Below, piece by piece: positions 50,686-59,417 of a stretch of DNA of 64,000 bases. Origin of the DNA: Nitrosospira multiformis (lineage in GTDB: Bacteria; Pseudomonadota; Gammaproteobacteria; Burkholderiales; Nitrosomonadaceae); contig NZ_FOCT01000014.1 in NCBI RefSeq assembly GCF_900110185.1, positions 1 to 64,000 on the forward strand, in the 5' to 3' direction. Position 1 is the stretch's first letter. Each line of letters starts with the position of its first letter. The position numbers and the translations under genes were made by a program. Under the pieces are notes generated by a model. That model saw nothing but the letters and a program-made list of their open reading frames with translations, ran no database searches and was not told where the DNA came from.

Positions 50686-51168
50686 ATGAAAAAGCGGATT
50701 TCATTTGAAACTGCTGTCCTGGTGTTACTGCTGGGATTGATGCTTACTTCGTCGCCTGTGCAGGCAGCAATCGGAAATGCCGATGTTCTGGATGACATAC
50801 TCACGCGTTATCAGACGGCCGCCAGTGCGTGGGCAACAATCATTACCGAACGCGCATCCTGGCTTTTCTGGATGCTGGTGACGATCAGCATGGTCTGGAC
50901 ATTTGGCCTGATGGCATTGCGCCGCGCTGATATAGGCGAATTCTTCGCCGAGTTTCTCCGCTTCACGGTCTTTACCGGTTTCTTCTGGTGGTTGCTCATG
51001 AATGGGCCTGCTTTCGCCACCTCGATCATTGCCTCGCTCAAGCAGATCGGTTCCGAGGCTAGTGGACTGCGTGATGTGCTTTCCCCATCAGGCATCGTCG
51101 ATATTGGCTTTCATATCTTCTATCGAGCACTGGATGAGTCCACGCTGCGCTTACAATTGACAGCATGA
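50686..51168 (+). pseudogene. trbL: TrbL N-terminal part (split by a frame change)
   Basis: N-terminal 160 residues of the P-type conjugation channel protein TrbL: signal-like start (KRISFETAVLVLLLGLMLTSSPVQA), a transmembrane segment near WLFWMLVTISMVWTFGLMAL, then ADIGEFFAEFLRFTVFTGFFWWLL and VDIGFHIFYRALDEST. The frame then stops after LRLQLTA (TGA 51166-51168). In intact relatives the protein continues straight into the next frame. Overlap with the second part is ATGA. The break is either a one-base indel near 51137-51158 or a genuine gene split with coupling. Confidence 0.6.
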
Positions 51169-52007
51169 CGGGGATCATTATGGCGGCGGTAATCCTCATT
51201 ATTCTGGCCTTGGTCAGCATCAACATGGTGTTGCTCCTGGTATCTGGCTGGATACTGGCTTACGCCGGCATTTTCTTCCTCGGATTCGGGGGCTCGCGCT
51301 GGACTTCGGAGATTGCGATCAACTATTACCGCACGGTCCTGGGGGTGGCGATATCGCTCTTTGCCATGGTGCTGCTGGTGGGCATCGGCAAGACCTTTCT
51401 GGATGATTACTACCGCCACATGAGCATGGGCCTCAATCTCAAGGAGATGGGTGTAATGATGGTCGTGTCCATCATTCTTCTTGTGCTGGTCGACAAGATT
51501 CCCCCCATGCTAAGCAGCATTGTAGGCGGTGGGGCAGGGGGAATAGGCAACCTGGGTGCCGGGACCGCGATTGCCGCGGCCGCAACTGCAACAGGTGTCG
51601 CCACCGGTATGATGATGGCCTCGGCCGCCAATGCAGCAGGCGGAGCATCCGCCATCAAGGCCGCGTTCGATGCGGCGCAGGCCAGCATGGAAGGCGGCAT
51701 GGGCATGTTCGCTGAAGAGCAGCCCAGGCAGGACACGCCCTTGGGCGGACTAGCTCAGGCAATGGGCACGCCTTCGCGCTTTGTGGCTGAAATGGGCTCT
51801 CATCTCGCTCGTGGAGGAATGGAGGTGGTCAAGAGCAGTATTGCTTCGCAAGGGGGGCGCGTGGCGCAGACCCCCGGCGGAAAAGTTGCCTCCGCCATTC
51901 GCTCCAATATTCCTGAGCCGCAATTCAAGGGCAATGCCTTTGCTGGATCGACAGAGACGAAGCTCGACGCCGAAGCGGAAGCCGCTGCTTTCCGGGACAG
52001 CAAGTAA
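51165..52007 (+). pseudogene. trbL: TrbL C-terminal part
   Basis: 280 residues continuing TrbL: TGIIMAAVILIILALVSINMVLLLVSGWILAYAGIFFLGFGGSRWTS region, then YYRTVLGVAISLFAMVLLVGIGKTF, several further hydrophobic helices and a long Ala/Gly-rich soluble tail (about 120-280). In its frame, codons before the ATG read LTIDS, which fits the TrbL consensus in front of TGIIMAA. So 50686-52007 is best read as one trbL with a frame change. trbF, G, H and I are absent downstream. Confidence 0.6.
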
Positions 52008-52023
52008 CAGGGGCAGGGGAGTG

Positions 52024-52476
52024 ATGGAGCTGCCCACCGATTTGCCGGAGCGCGTCGTCTGTTCGATCCAGGCTGCTGTGAAATACGAAGTCCCAGCCAA
52101 CATCCTTCTCGCTGTGGCAGAGAAGGAAGGAGGCCGGCCGGGTCAATGGGTGCGAAACGCAAATGACACCTACGATGTCGGCCCGATGCAGTTCAATACC
52201 GCGTATCTATCCGGCTTGGCCAAGTACGGCATCAGGCCGGAGCATGTGGCGCAGCCAGGGTGTTATTCCTACTTCCTTGCCGCCTGGCGTATCCACATGC
52301 ACATCCGCAACGATCGGGGCGATTTGTGGACGAAAGTGGCCAACTACCATTCGTACACGTCTCATCTTAACGCTGCCTACCGGGCAGACCTGATGCGAAG
52401 GGCAGCTAGGTGGGAGAAATGGCTCAATTCCCGCTTTGCCACGAGGGAAGTAACCTTTCAGATGGACAAGCGATAG
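52024..52476 (+). CDS. trbN: TrbN-like lytic transglycosylase
   Basis: 150 residues from the ATG at 52024, behind AGGGGAG. The sequence has a lysozyme-like transglycosylase core: VCSIQAAVKYEVPANILLAVAEKEGG (catalytic Glu in EKEGG), DVGPMQFNTAYLSGLAKYGI and the NYHSYTSHLNAAYR segment. In IncP-type trb operons TrbN locally opens peptidoglycan for the mating channel. No signal peptide is obvious at this start. It follows trbL by 16 bp, confirming the trb context. Confidence 0.75.
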   Translation: MELPTDLPERVVCSIQAAVKYEVPANILLAVAEKEGGRPGQWVRNANDTYDVGPMQFNTAYLSGLAKYGIRPEHVAQPGCYSYFLAAWRIHMHIRNDRGDLWTKVANYHSYTSHLNAAYRADLMRRAARWEKWLNSRFATREVTFQMDKR

Positions 52477-52780
52477 CAATGTGGATGATCGGCTTGGCCG
52501 AGCGTCCGGCTGCACTTCGCTTGACCCATGGACAACCCTGCTGGAAAACCTGATGGACGGATAACCCATCCACGAGGTTTCCCACAGGGATTGCCCACGG
52601 GCTTCCCGGACTTCACCCACATAAACCAAACCTTCCTGACGCGGCCGAGGCCTTGCCCTAATTATTGGGAGGAATTTTCTTGATATTGGGGGAATTTTCT
52701 TGAATGCTTCACCGCGGGACAAAAGGAGCTTGAGGTAACTGAATAAATCCGCGTAAATCTACTCTTCTTCGTACTTTATA
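52477..52780. other. Intergenic region between trbN and the SIR2 gene
   Basis: These 304 bp hold no supported gene. They contain the tandem repeat at 52663-52703, listed separately, and the base composition shifts from GC-rich trb DNA to AT-rich DNA towards the SIR2 gene. No terminator hairpin for the SIR2 gene was found. Confidence 0.35.
52663..52703. repeat. Tandem 21/20-bp repeat next to the trb remnant
   Basis: Two adjacent copies, 52663-52683 and 52684-52703, share TATTGGG and GAATTTTCTTGA and differ by one base insertion and one substitution-like change (AGGA versus GGGA). They sit at the boundary between trbN and the AT-rich SIR2 gene. They could be iterons or a slippage duplication. 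Confidence 0.6.
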
Positions 52781-54154
52781 TTAAGAATGCACACCAGTCA
52801 CCGAAGGATCGCTTAGGTCAGGTAAATTGTCGCCATTCTTAAATCTCTTAAGCAAATCAATACCTTCTTGAGAGTATCTTCTTGTCGGTGAAATATAGAC
52901 ATGAAATTTATTGTCACTTGCTCGCATATCAAACCCGGTAGCTTCAGAAAGTTTTTCTATAAGTTGATTTAACCTCTGCCAACCAAAGTCTGATCCAAGC
53001 TGACTAGCAGCTTGCTTCGGTAAAAACGGGTGCGTGAGATTAAGCAGAGCAGGATTATTTATCGCTGCAATGCCGTAGACTTTAGCAAGCTCACCTGGAT
53101 TATTGAGCGCATGCTCAAGCATTTCAAAATTAATCTCCACCGTGTTTTTTGCTGCATCTTTTCGCACCAAACTAAATACCCGGTGAGTTATAGATCGCAG
53201 AAGCTTTATATTAACTTTTTCAAGTGGGGCTTCACTTTTAAATGCTTTAAAGACCCACTCAAAAGAATCAGCAGTAACACTTTTTATGCGAATGCTATTT
53301 CCATTTCCAATATCTATCACCTTTTCTCGACTTGGATAAACATTGGGATCAAGTTCAGAATTCCACTCCAAGATATATATGTTGTCAATTAACCCAGATT
53401 CTACAGGCAACATTCGATCAATTTCTTGAAGAATGCTCTTAATATTGGGATCATTCGCTGAATAGCCAATGAAGATCAAAGGGTGCTCTACAAAAAAAGT
53501 AAATAATTTTGCACTCAGGTATTTTTTATCAGTGGCGAATTTGTCGTAATCTTCATTCGTTAATACGATTGATTCCGGATCAGATACACAGCCGTGAATT
53601 TTAAAAATTTCACCTATTGACATATATGAGTGACGGATAACTTGTTGGCCAATCACTGGCTTATAATCTTTAAAAATAGCTTCGATTAATGTATCGTAAT
53701 TTGTTGTTATAACCGCATGTGGACTAATTTCCTTTAGCGCAAGTATTTCACCATCCAACTCTTCAGACCCAAATGTGCCAGCTTTCCCTGGTTGTAATTT
53801 TTTCAGTTTCTGAGCAACGACATATTTAATAAAAATATCTGATCCACACTTTGGCGTAAAATATTCTTTTGGAAAACCGGATTTATCGCTATTCCATGCC
53901 CATTCTTTATAAGCAGCTGCAAATATACTGCCAATCTCCTTGTCTGATTTTCCAGACTGCCTGTAATAAGCATATTCCTGTTTAACTTCTGGGCATTCGC
54001 TTCCTAGTTCTGTTAGTAATTCTGCCCAGTTGGGAGTATCGCAGTAGCGTTTAGAGAATCCAGAGCCAATAAATAAAATTGGCTGACAGCCTTTTTTTTT
54101 GATCAACTCAGTAATATCTGCTATTAAGTCCGCTTGATATTTTTGATAGTCCAT
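52781..54154 (-). CDS. SIR2-domain protein, candidate phage-defence NADase
   Basis: 457 residues. The first 250 form a SIR2-like domain: nucleotide-binding FIGSGFSKRYCD (about 29-40), ITTNYDTLIEA with the family Asn (about 150-160), KIHGCVSD with the catalytic-type His (about 188), and IFIGYSANDPNIKS. The C-terminal 200 residues are of unknown fold. SIR2-like proteins of this type act in several anti-phage systems by destroying NAD. Gene and surroundings are clearly AT-rich compared with the rest of the window, suggesting recent transfer. No adenylosine-sensing partner such as a TIR gene is adjacent. Confidence 0.75.
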   Translation of the reverse strand: MDYQKYQADLIADITELIKKKGCQPILFIGSGFSKRYCDTPNWAELLTELGSECPEVKQEYAYYRQSGKSDKEIGSIFAAAYKEWAWNSDKSGFPKEYFTPKCGSDIFIKYVVAQKLKKLQPGKAGTFGSEELDGEILALKEISPHAVITTNYDTLIEAIFKDYKPVIGQQVIRHSYMSIGEIFKIHGCVSDPESIVLTNEDYDKFATDKKYLSAKLFTFFVEHPLIFIGYSANDPNIKSILQEIDRMLPVESGLIDNIYILEWNSELDPNVYPSREKVIDIGNGNSIRIKSVTADSFEWVFKAFKSEAPLEKVNIKLLRSITHRVFSLVRKDAAKNTVEINFEMLEHALNNPGELAKVYGIAAINNPALLNLTHPFLPKQAASQLGSDFGWQRLNQLIEKLSEATGFDMRASDNKFHVYISPTRRYSQEGIDLLKRFKNGDNLPDLSDPSVTGVHS

Positions 54155-54578
54155 TTTCTTAAATAATTGATCATCTGGAGTTTCGGTACTCGCGGTCCCC
54201 GATCTCTAGGTTGAGAGGACAGGGTATTGATTTAGTTAAAAGAAAAAATAACTTTTTCGCTGGTTTGAAGCATGAGTTTGGAGGGTAATTGGGTTGATTG
54301 TGTTTATTTTAAGAACGTTATGGTTGAGCCAGCAATTGGACTTCAGTACACCATAAGATCGAGGAAATATGGGAAGGGCAGTCACTTTCACTAGTGTTGG
54401 GAAGGAATTTATTGCCCAAGGGCTAACCATTCATTGAAGCAAAAACGCAGACTGTACATTATTTAACACAAGAAAAAAGGCTGCTCTTTAGGGGCAGCCT
54501 TTCATCGTATTAGGGTTAATCCGCTACCTTGCTCGTTTCAGAATGTTTATAGGCATGGCAATATGTTTTTCTTTTGCC
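54155..54578. other. AT-rich spacer between the SIR2 and AIPR genes
   Basis: Contains a 40-codon plus-strand frame at 54272-54394 starting MSLEGNWVDC and rich in Gly, Lys and aromatic residues, without a ribosome site; this could be a gene remnant. The terminator at 54470-54502 belongs to the AIPR gene. Nothing else is supported. Confidence 0.3.
54470..54502 (-). terminator. Rho-independent terminator after the AIPR gene
   Basis: On the minus strand, AAAGGCTGC and GCAGCCTTT form a 9-bp stem with a 9-nt loop followed by a T-rich tail (the plus strand has A at 54473-54478). It lies about 76 bp after the AIPR stop. The stem is A/T-symmetric, so it could also work on the plus strand. Confidence 0.85.
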
Positions 54579-56486
54579 TTAGGTGCGATTAATCGCTGTC
54601 AGAATAGTCTGACGTTCAGAGACTCCCCCCATCAACTTACCCATTACTGCCTTGTTGACCGCAAGAGCGCTTTTGAACCGAGGTGTGTCAACATCAGACT
54701 TGCCGAGTTTTTCCCATTTTAGGAAAGCGTTTAAGTCAGAGTTGAATGTGTTCAGAAAAGCCGGTTCGGTGAATACGCTATCATCCGAACCTGGGGTGAA
54801 ATAGCCGTCAATTACCTCTGCAGCCCGGTCAAGCAAGGCAGTTCGTGCTGCTTCATTCTCCAATACTTTGACTAATGCCGAGGATATGGCGCGAGGATGT
54901 AGTGGCTTGCTCGCGCGTGATAGTACATCGCGGAACAAGTCGATCACGACCATCAGAAACAGAAAACGAGTTTGACGCCGTGACTGTTTGATCGCACCGC
55001 GCCCAAAGCCCATAGCTGCGGTAGCTTCTTGCAACAGGTAGGCTGCGTAAAGGTCTACCGCGCCAAACTGACCGCCATCAGTTTCCGCCTCATTCACGAT
55101 CCGTTTGAAAACGGATCCATCCGGCAGGAAGGGCGGGTTCTTTCCGAATGCCACTCCCGCCTCGCCTAACCACCCTGCACCGTATACTTTGATCAGATCA
55201 GCAGCATTGGCATGCTTGGTAAACTGCTTCGTTACTGGATTTGTGTTCTGCAAAGCCTTCTGAGAATCCCATCCGCCGCGTTGGATTTCAAGATAGAGAT
55301 CGTAGTGGATGGCTAACTCTTCCTGCCATGTCTTGAAATCGCCAGTCAGGGCGAGGAAGTCTTTTTCACGGATCGCGTTTTGACTGTTGGTATAGCGCGT
55401 GATTGCCTGGAGCAGAGCGTCGCCACTTTCACCTACCTTGACCACTTTTACCACGACAACGCCCTGGGCCGCGTTGTTTTTCCACGCTTCCGTTTCCGGG
55501 TTTACACCCGTCCCACCGGCGTTTAGCCGGTTGTGGAAGACTTCCCAGATAGTGCGGGTCGTCTGGCAGCCGTTGACGATGTAGGGTTCAGCGATAGTCA
55601 CGTGATCATCTGCCAGATCATAATTGTGAACGACAATAGTGATCCCGTTGTTGTAGAGACCAAACTTATCCGGCGCTTCGCGTAGCGTGTTTTGCATCGC
55701 CTTGTTCACTTTGCCGCGCCCACCTAAAAACCGGCGCACATTTTTTTCGTAAATCCGGTCCAGGTCGCCCGTTTGCTCCCGATAACGCTTTAAGAATTCA
55801 TAGAGATTCAAGAGCCCGACCGAGCCAACAAGAAGATCAACACCGGACGGCACTAGCTGTGCATTCAACTCGACATTCAGAATCTCTTCGGCTGTAGACG
55901 TTTCCATTTCCTGGAGCCGAGCATGGATTGTCTCAATCGAGATTGTTTCGACATCAAAAATTGGTCCGAGTCTTGCCGTGCCCATTGCCCGAATATCAGT
56001 CAGAGTTCGCTTTTCGTTCTCGGTCAAACCATTTTCAGTGGCATAAACAAGAACTATCTTATCGGCAACTCCTCCTGAATTCCGGAAGTTGTTAAGCCGT
56101 TCCAGTAGTCCCCCCGCTAGTGAATTTAGCCGGGAACGCTTTCCATCAAGCGTTTCGATTACCTTCTGGCTTTCCGTAAGGAGAGTATTTGTTCCTGCGA
56201 ATGCGGAGCCGTACTTACTTTGTACGAGATACCAGGTGTGCCCTGAGATACCAGTAGTATCGGAGATTTCCTCCGGCCCTGTGTCAAGGAGTGCAATATC
56301 GATTCCTCCATCCCCCGAACCATCGCAATAAATGAAATCAGCGGTTGTATCAGAAGTGTCCAGCCATTGGGTTACCAGTTTCAGGGCAAATCGCCGCCCA
56401 AGTTCTACCGTCGGCGGATCTCCCGCTTGCACATCTTTAAGCCAAGAGCGTTTAAACTCTTCAAGAGTTACCACAAAATCTCCCAC
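54579..56486 (-). CDS. AIPR-family protein with N-terminal nuclease-like motif
   Basis: 635 residues. The central region matches the AIPR (abortive infection phage resistance) family: NVRRFLGGRGKVNKAMQNTL (about 247-266), FGLYNNGITIVVHNY and EPYIVNGCQTTRTIW (about 300-315). The N-terminus has GDGGIDI (D59, D63) followed by WYLVQSKYG (Q89, K91), the layout of a PD-(D/E)xK nuclease active site. AIPR proteins have been linked to abortive phage resistance and are frequent in defence islands. The C-terminal 150 residues are unrecognised. The gene stands alone with its own terminator; no methyltransferase is nearby. Confidence 0.82.
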   Translation of the reverse strand: MGDFVVTLEEFKRSWLKDVQAGDPPTVELGRRFALKLVTQWLDTSDTTADFIYCDGSGDGGIDIALLDTGPEEISDTTGISGHTWYLVQSKYGSAFAGTNTLLTESQKVIETLDGKRSRLNSLAGGLLERLNNFRNSGGVADKIVLVYATENGLTENEKRTLTDIRAMGTARLGPIFDVETISIETIHARLQEMETSTAEEILNVELNAQLVPSGVDLLVGSVGLLNLYEFLKRYREQTGDLDRIYEKNVRRFLGGRGKVNKAMQNTLREAPDKFGLYNNGITIVVHNYDLADDHVTIAEPYIVNGCQTTRTIWEVFHNRLNAGGTGVNPETEAWKNNAAQGVVVVKVVKVGESGDALLQAITRYTNSQNAIREKDFLALTGDFKTWQEELAIHYDLYLEIQRGGWDSQKALQNTNPVTKQFTKHANAADLIKVYGAGWLGEAGVAFGKNPPFLPDGSVFKRIVNEAETDGGQFGAVDLYAAYLLQEATAAMGFGRGAIKQSRRQTRFLFLMVVIDLFRDVLSRASKPLHPRAISSALVKVLENEAARTALLDRAAEVIDGYFTPGSDDSVFTEPAFLNTFNSDLNAFLKWEKLGKSDVDTPRFKSALAVNKAVMGKLMGGVSERQTILTAINRT

Positions 56487-56642
56487 AATATCTGACCTGA
56501 TGACAAAGTTTCTAACGACTCTTTTATGAAGATATGTAGCCGGAAAGGACCCCGAACTTCAATAAAAATCTTATTATTTCTCCCTGCAATAAATGTAAAG
56601 ATAAAGCTCTGGCAGATGCAATGACAAAAACAACTTGCTTTG

Positions 56643-56747
56643 ATGTATTCGAACAATGTGCTGTGGCAGTTCATAACGGGAGCGGCAGTGACAAGCCTTG
56701 CCGGACTGGGTTACTTATTCACACTTTACACCTTTATTGAAAAGTAA
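56643..56747 (+). CDS. Possible 34-residue single-helix membrane peptide
   Basis: The frame starts MYSNNVLWQF and continues through a hydrophobic stretch (ITGAAVTSLAGLGYLFTLYT) to FIEK and TAA. The composition fits a small transmembrane peptide. The ribosome site is weak and no homologue is recognised. Candidate only. Confidence 0.25.
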   Translation: MYSNNVLWQFITGAAVTSLAGLGYLFTLYTFIEK

Positions 56748-56963
56748 CGATTCTCTACTTCCCCTGCAAGATGTCTGAGTTACATTCGAAAAGAATGTGG
56801 TCAATATTTTGATGTGATTGACATCATCATAAAGGGGGCATGTCTATCAAGATGTAGTAATTCTCTCCCACCATAAGTGTAAGTAGCAGCAAATATCGTC
56901 AGCAATTGCTCGTATCAGTTGCGGTGTGCGGCGGTTTCGAAACAGTCTTTACTAAAAAAATTT

Positions 56964-56991
56964 ATGAATGATAAAGGACGTTATCATTCAT
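56964..56991. promoter_or_regulatory. Inverted repeat ATGAATGATAA-6-TTATCATTCAT
   Basis: Perfect 11-bp arms (56964-56974 and 56981-56991) around AGGACG, flanked by A-rich sequence. The half-site resembles part of a Fur box, but the 6-bp spacer does not fit the Fur layout (3 bp between TGATAA and TTATCA). It could be an operator or a transcriptional hairpin. Confidence 0.45.
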
Positions 56992-57067
56992 TAAAAAACG
57001 AGAATAATGATGTCAACCAGCATCGCCATGTCTGGCATCCCGCTATAAGGCATTCGAGAAGCACCTT

Positions 57068-57096
57068 CACGTGATACGCTTTCTAGGCATCACGTG
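57068..57096. promoter_or_regulatory. Inverted repeat CACGTGAT-13-ATCACGTG
   Basis: Perfect 8-bp arms at 57068-57075 and 57089-57096 with a 13-bp spacer. Arm spacing of about two helical turns (21 bp centre to centre) fits binding by a dimeric regulator. No regulator gene is adjacent in the window. Confidence 0.35.
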
Positions 57097-57257
57097 CCGC
57101 CTGTGGAACAGGCCTCTGCGCTTTCGGCCTCACTCTAATTAATTCCCCCAAACCTCTATAGAGGCTGCGTATAAATATGCGCGCAGCCCGTCCCTCTCTT
57201 AGTATTCCTTCTGCCCAGGGAGGCAGAAAAACACAGCCGAGCTCCCGTCTCAGGTGC

Positions 57258-57285
57258 GGCAAATTGTCACATGCGACAATTTGCC
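57258..57285 (+). promoter_or_regulatory. 28-bp palindrome upstream of the TonB receptor gene
   Basis: GGCAAATTGTC (57258-57268) pairs with GACAATTTGCC (57275-57285); with the central CATG, 13 of 14 base pairs are complementary. It ends about 142 bp before the receptor ATG and right before the AT-rich stretch with TATATT at 57312. Best read as a regulator operator for the receptor and following cluster. It is too regular for chance and has no T-tract, so it is unlikely to be a terminator. Confidence 0.6.
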
Positions 57286-57427
57286 ACATTTTTAATCGAC
57301 GTGTTTTGTTTTATATTCCATGAACACGGATGAGCATATGTAATAGCAGCATATGCCTTCTGATTTTTTTGCCTACCTGTCGCTTTACGCGGCAGCAGGA
57401 TCTTCTTTTATAAAAGAATTACTTCAA

Positions 57428-59380
57428 ATGAAAACAATAATAAAACTTGGAGTGATTATCGTAATGACTCTGATTACACAATTTGCCAACGCTCAAGACG
57501 CCGCATCATCGGGAGAAACGCCTCAGCCAGGAACTCGGCAGTTGCCCCCTGTTGTGGTAACCGCCAATCCGATCATAGATCGCGTTCGTATCGACGGTTT
57601 TTCCAGCACATCGGCAGTCGTCACCGAAAGCCAGCTTCACGATCAGAATGCTTTTGATCTTGCTACAGCGCTGCGGCGCACGCCTGGCGTCCAGATATCG
57701 CGCTACAACCCTGTCGGCGCCTTTGGCGGGGATCAGGGTGGTGCAGTCTTCATTCGTGGCATGGGTGTCAGCCGTCCGGGCAGCGAAATCAAAACCTACA
57801 TCGATGGCATTCCATTTTACATGGGGGTCTGGAACCATCCCTTGCTCGATCTTCTGCCGGTCAACGGTATGCAGTCCATCACAGTATATAAAAGCGCGCA
57901 ACCGCAAATCAACGGGAACAACTTCGCTTCAATCAATCTTGAAACCAAGCGCGCAACCGAAGACGGCATAAAGGCTGGCGTAAGAATTTCCGGAGGCTAT
58001 TTCAACACCTTTATCGAGCAAGCCGATCTGGTGGGCCGCAAAGGCGACGTGGATTTCATGCTGGCGCAAGGCCATGCCCAGTCGGATGGACATCGGCCTA
58101 ATGCAAGTGGCGAACTGAATAATGTTATGGGGCGCATCGGCCTGCGCCTGGGTGAACACTGGTCAGTTGGCACAAGCTTTCTTTTTGTCGATAACAACGC
58201 GCGTGACCCAGGCGACAACCGCCTGCCAAGACCCGCGGTGGCGCCGCAATACTCCACCCAGGCAGGAATGGTCACCGCTTTCATATCACATCGCCACGAT
58301 AACTGGCGCGGCGATCTGCGCTTTTATTACACCAAGGGGGAAGGCAACTGGCTGCATCAACCTGCCCCGGATGGGGACACACTCACCAATTTTGAAACGA
58401 TTGGCATGCGCTGGAAGGAACAGTTCTCGCTATGGAAAGGTGGCGCGATCACGGCCGGCCTGGATAGCGACTGGATTTCGGGTGACGTCAAGTTCAATAG
58501 AGTGGTGCCGGCTCCGCAAGATAGTTTCAAAACGCCCACTTTCCGCGTCACGTCTCCCTACATCACCCTGAGCCAGACGATCGATCTGGGCAAGGGTTGG
58601 TCGCTGGTACCCGCGGTCGGCGTACGAGTCTACGACCATAGCATATTTCACGCAAGAATCTCGCCACATGCGGGTCTCTCTCTGATATCGGACTGGATCA
58701 CTCTCTTTGGCAACGTTTCGCGCGGCATCAATTATCCGGGACTGGAAACGTCCGTTCTCTCCTCTGCGATACCTGCGTTGGGACAAAGCTGGAGAAAACT
58801 CTCCGCGGAAGAGCTCGATCATGCCGAAGTCGGCTTCAAGTTGGATCCTTTCGAATCCACACAAATTAATGTCAGCTTATTTGTCGATCAGGTAAAAAAC
58901 CGGTTCATCTTCGGCTTTCCCCCAAACGTTCCGCCGCCGCCCCAGTTTCTGAATCTTGGCACTTATACTATCCGCGGGACCGAAGTTGCAATTCAGCAAA
59001 ATATCACGCGCAACTGGACGGTTTTCGGTGGACTGACCCTGCTCGATCCGAGCATCGACAATTTGCCCTATACACCGAAACGGGCTTTCACGGCGGGCAT
59101 TAACGGCCAGATAGGACCAATCCGCTTAACGGTCGATACCCAGTACCAGTCCAGCGTGGCCGCGTTAAATCGCCCCCGCGCCGCGGGCGCTGTCAATACC
59201 GAGCGGGTGGATGAATTCATAATCATGAATGCGCGTGTCTCCCACCAATTGCCTTTCCTGGGCAAGAAAGGAGAAATTTTCGTGGCCATGGAAAACCTTC
59301 TGGACGCCGACTACGCCTACCGTCCCGGTTATCCCATGCCTGGACGATGGGGCCAGATCGGTATCGCCGCCAGTTTCTAA
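57428..59380 (+). CDS. TonB-dependent outer-membrane receptor
   Basis: Predicted metal-chelate receptor, about 650 residues. I start at the ATG at 57428, where a signal peptide begins (KTIIKLGVIIVMTLITQFANA, cleaved before QDAAS); the frame is open back to 57353. A TonB box-like LPPVVVTA is followed by a plug domain (about 50-170) with LRRTPGVQI and FIRGMGV. The C-terminal half is a 22-strand-type barrel ending in aromatic F after GRWGQIGIAAS. It opens a five-gene cluster; 37 bp to the next gene. In related gene sets the receptor imports the cluster's own metal-chelate. The substrate here is unknown. Confidence 0.88.
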   Translation: MKTIIKLGVIIVMTLITQFANAQDAASSGETPQPGTRQLPPVVVTANPIIDRVRIDGFSSTSAVVTESQLHDQNAFDLATALRRTPGVQISRYNPVGAFGGDQGGAVFIRGMGVSRPGSEIKTYIDGIPFYMGVWNHPLLDLLPVNGMQSITVYKSAQPQINGNNFASINLETKRATEDGIKAGVRISGGYFNTFIEQADLVGRKGDVDFMLAQGHAQSDGHRPNASGELNNVMGRIGLRLGEHWSVGTSFLFVDNNARDPGDNRLPRPAVAPQYSTQAGMVTAFISHRHDNWRGDLRFYYTKGEGNWLHQPAPDGDTLTNFETIGMRWKEQFSLWKGGAITAGLDSDWISGDVKFNRVVPAPQDSFKTPTFRVTSPYITLSQTIDLGKGWSLVPAVGVRVYDHSIFHARISPHAGLSLISDWITLFGNVSRGINYPGLETSVLSSAIPALGQSWRKLSAEELDHAEVGFKLDPFESTQINVSLFVDQVKNRFIFGFPPNVPPPPQFLNLGTYTIRGTEVAIQQNITRNWTVFGGLTLLDPSIDNLPYTPKRAFTAGINGQIGPIRLTVDTQYQSSVAALNRPRAAGAVNTERVDEFIIMNARVSHQLPFLGKKGEIFVAMENLLDADYAYRPGYPMPGRWGQIGIAASF

Positions 59381-59417
59381 GAAGTGTAATCCCTCGACTT
59401 GAACACGGAGGTTTTGA

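Larger units (their letters stand above)
56487..57427. other. Long intergenic region upstream of the TonB receptor
   Basis: Around 940 bp without a supported long gene. It holds one small hydrophobic frame (56643-56747) and three inverted repeats (56964-56991, 57068-57096, 57258-57285), listed separately. An open frame on the minus strand at 57083-57289 overlaps two of the repeats and has no ribosome site. The region marks the boundary between the defence genes and the metallophore-like cluster. A possible -10 is TATATT at 57312-57317, without a convincing -35. Confidence 0.4.

Noticed and set aside
52663..52703. CRISPR-like repeat
   Set aside because: Only two units, directly adjacent, with no spacers.
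56964..56991. Fur box
   Set aside because: The half-sites resemble Fur half-sites, but the 6-bp spacing does not fit the 19-bp Fur consensus; kept only as an unnamed inverted repeat.
57083..57289. Minus-strand open frame of 68 codons upstream of the TonB receptor
   Set aside because: It overlaps two inverted repeats, has no ribosome site and no recognisable motif.
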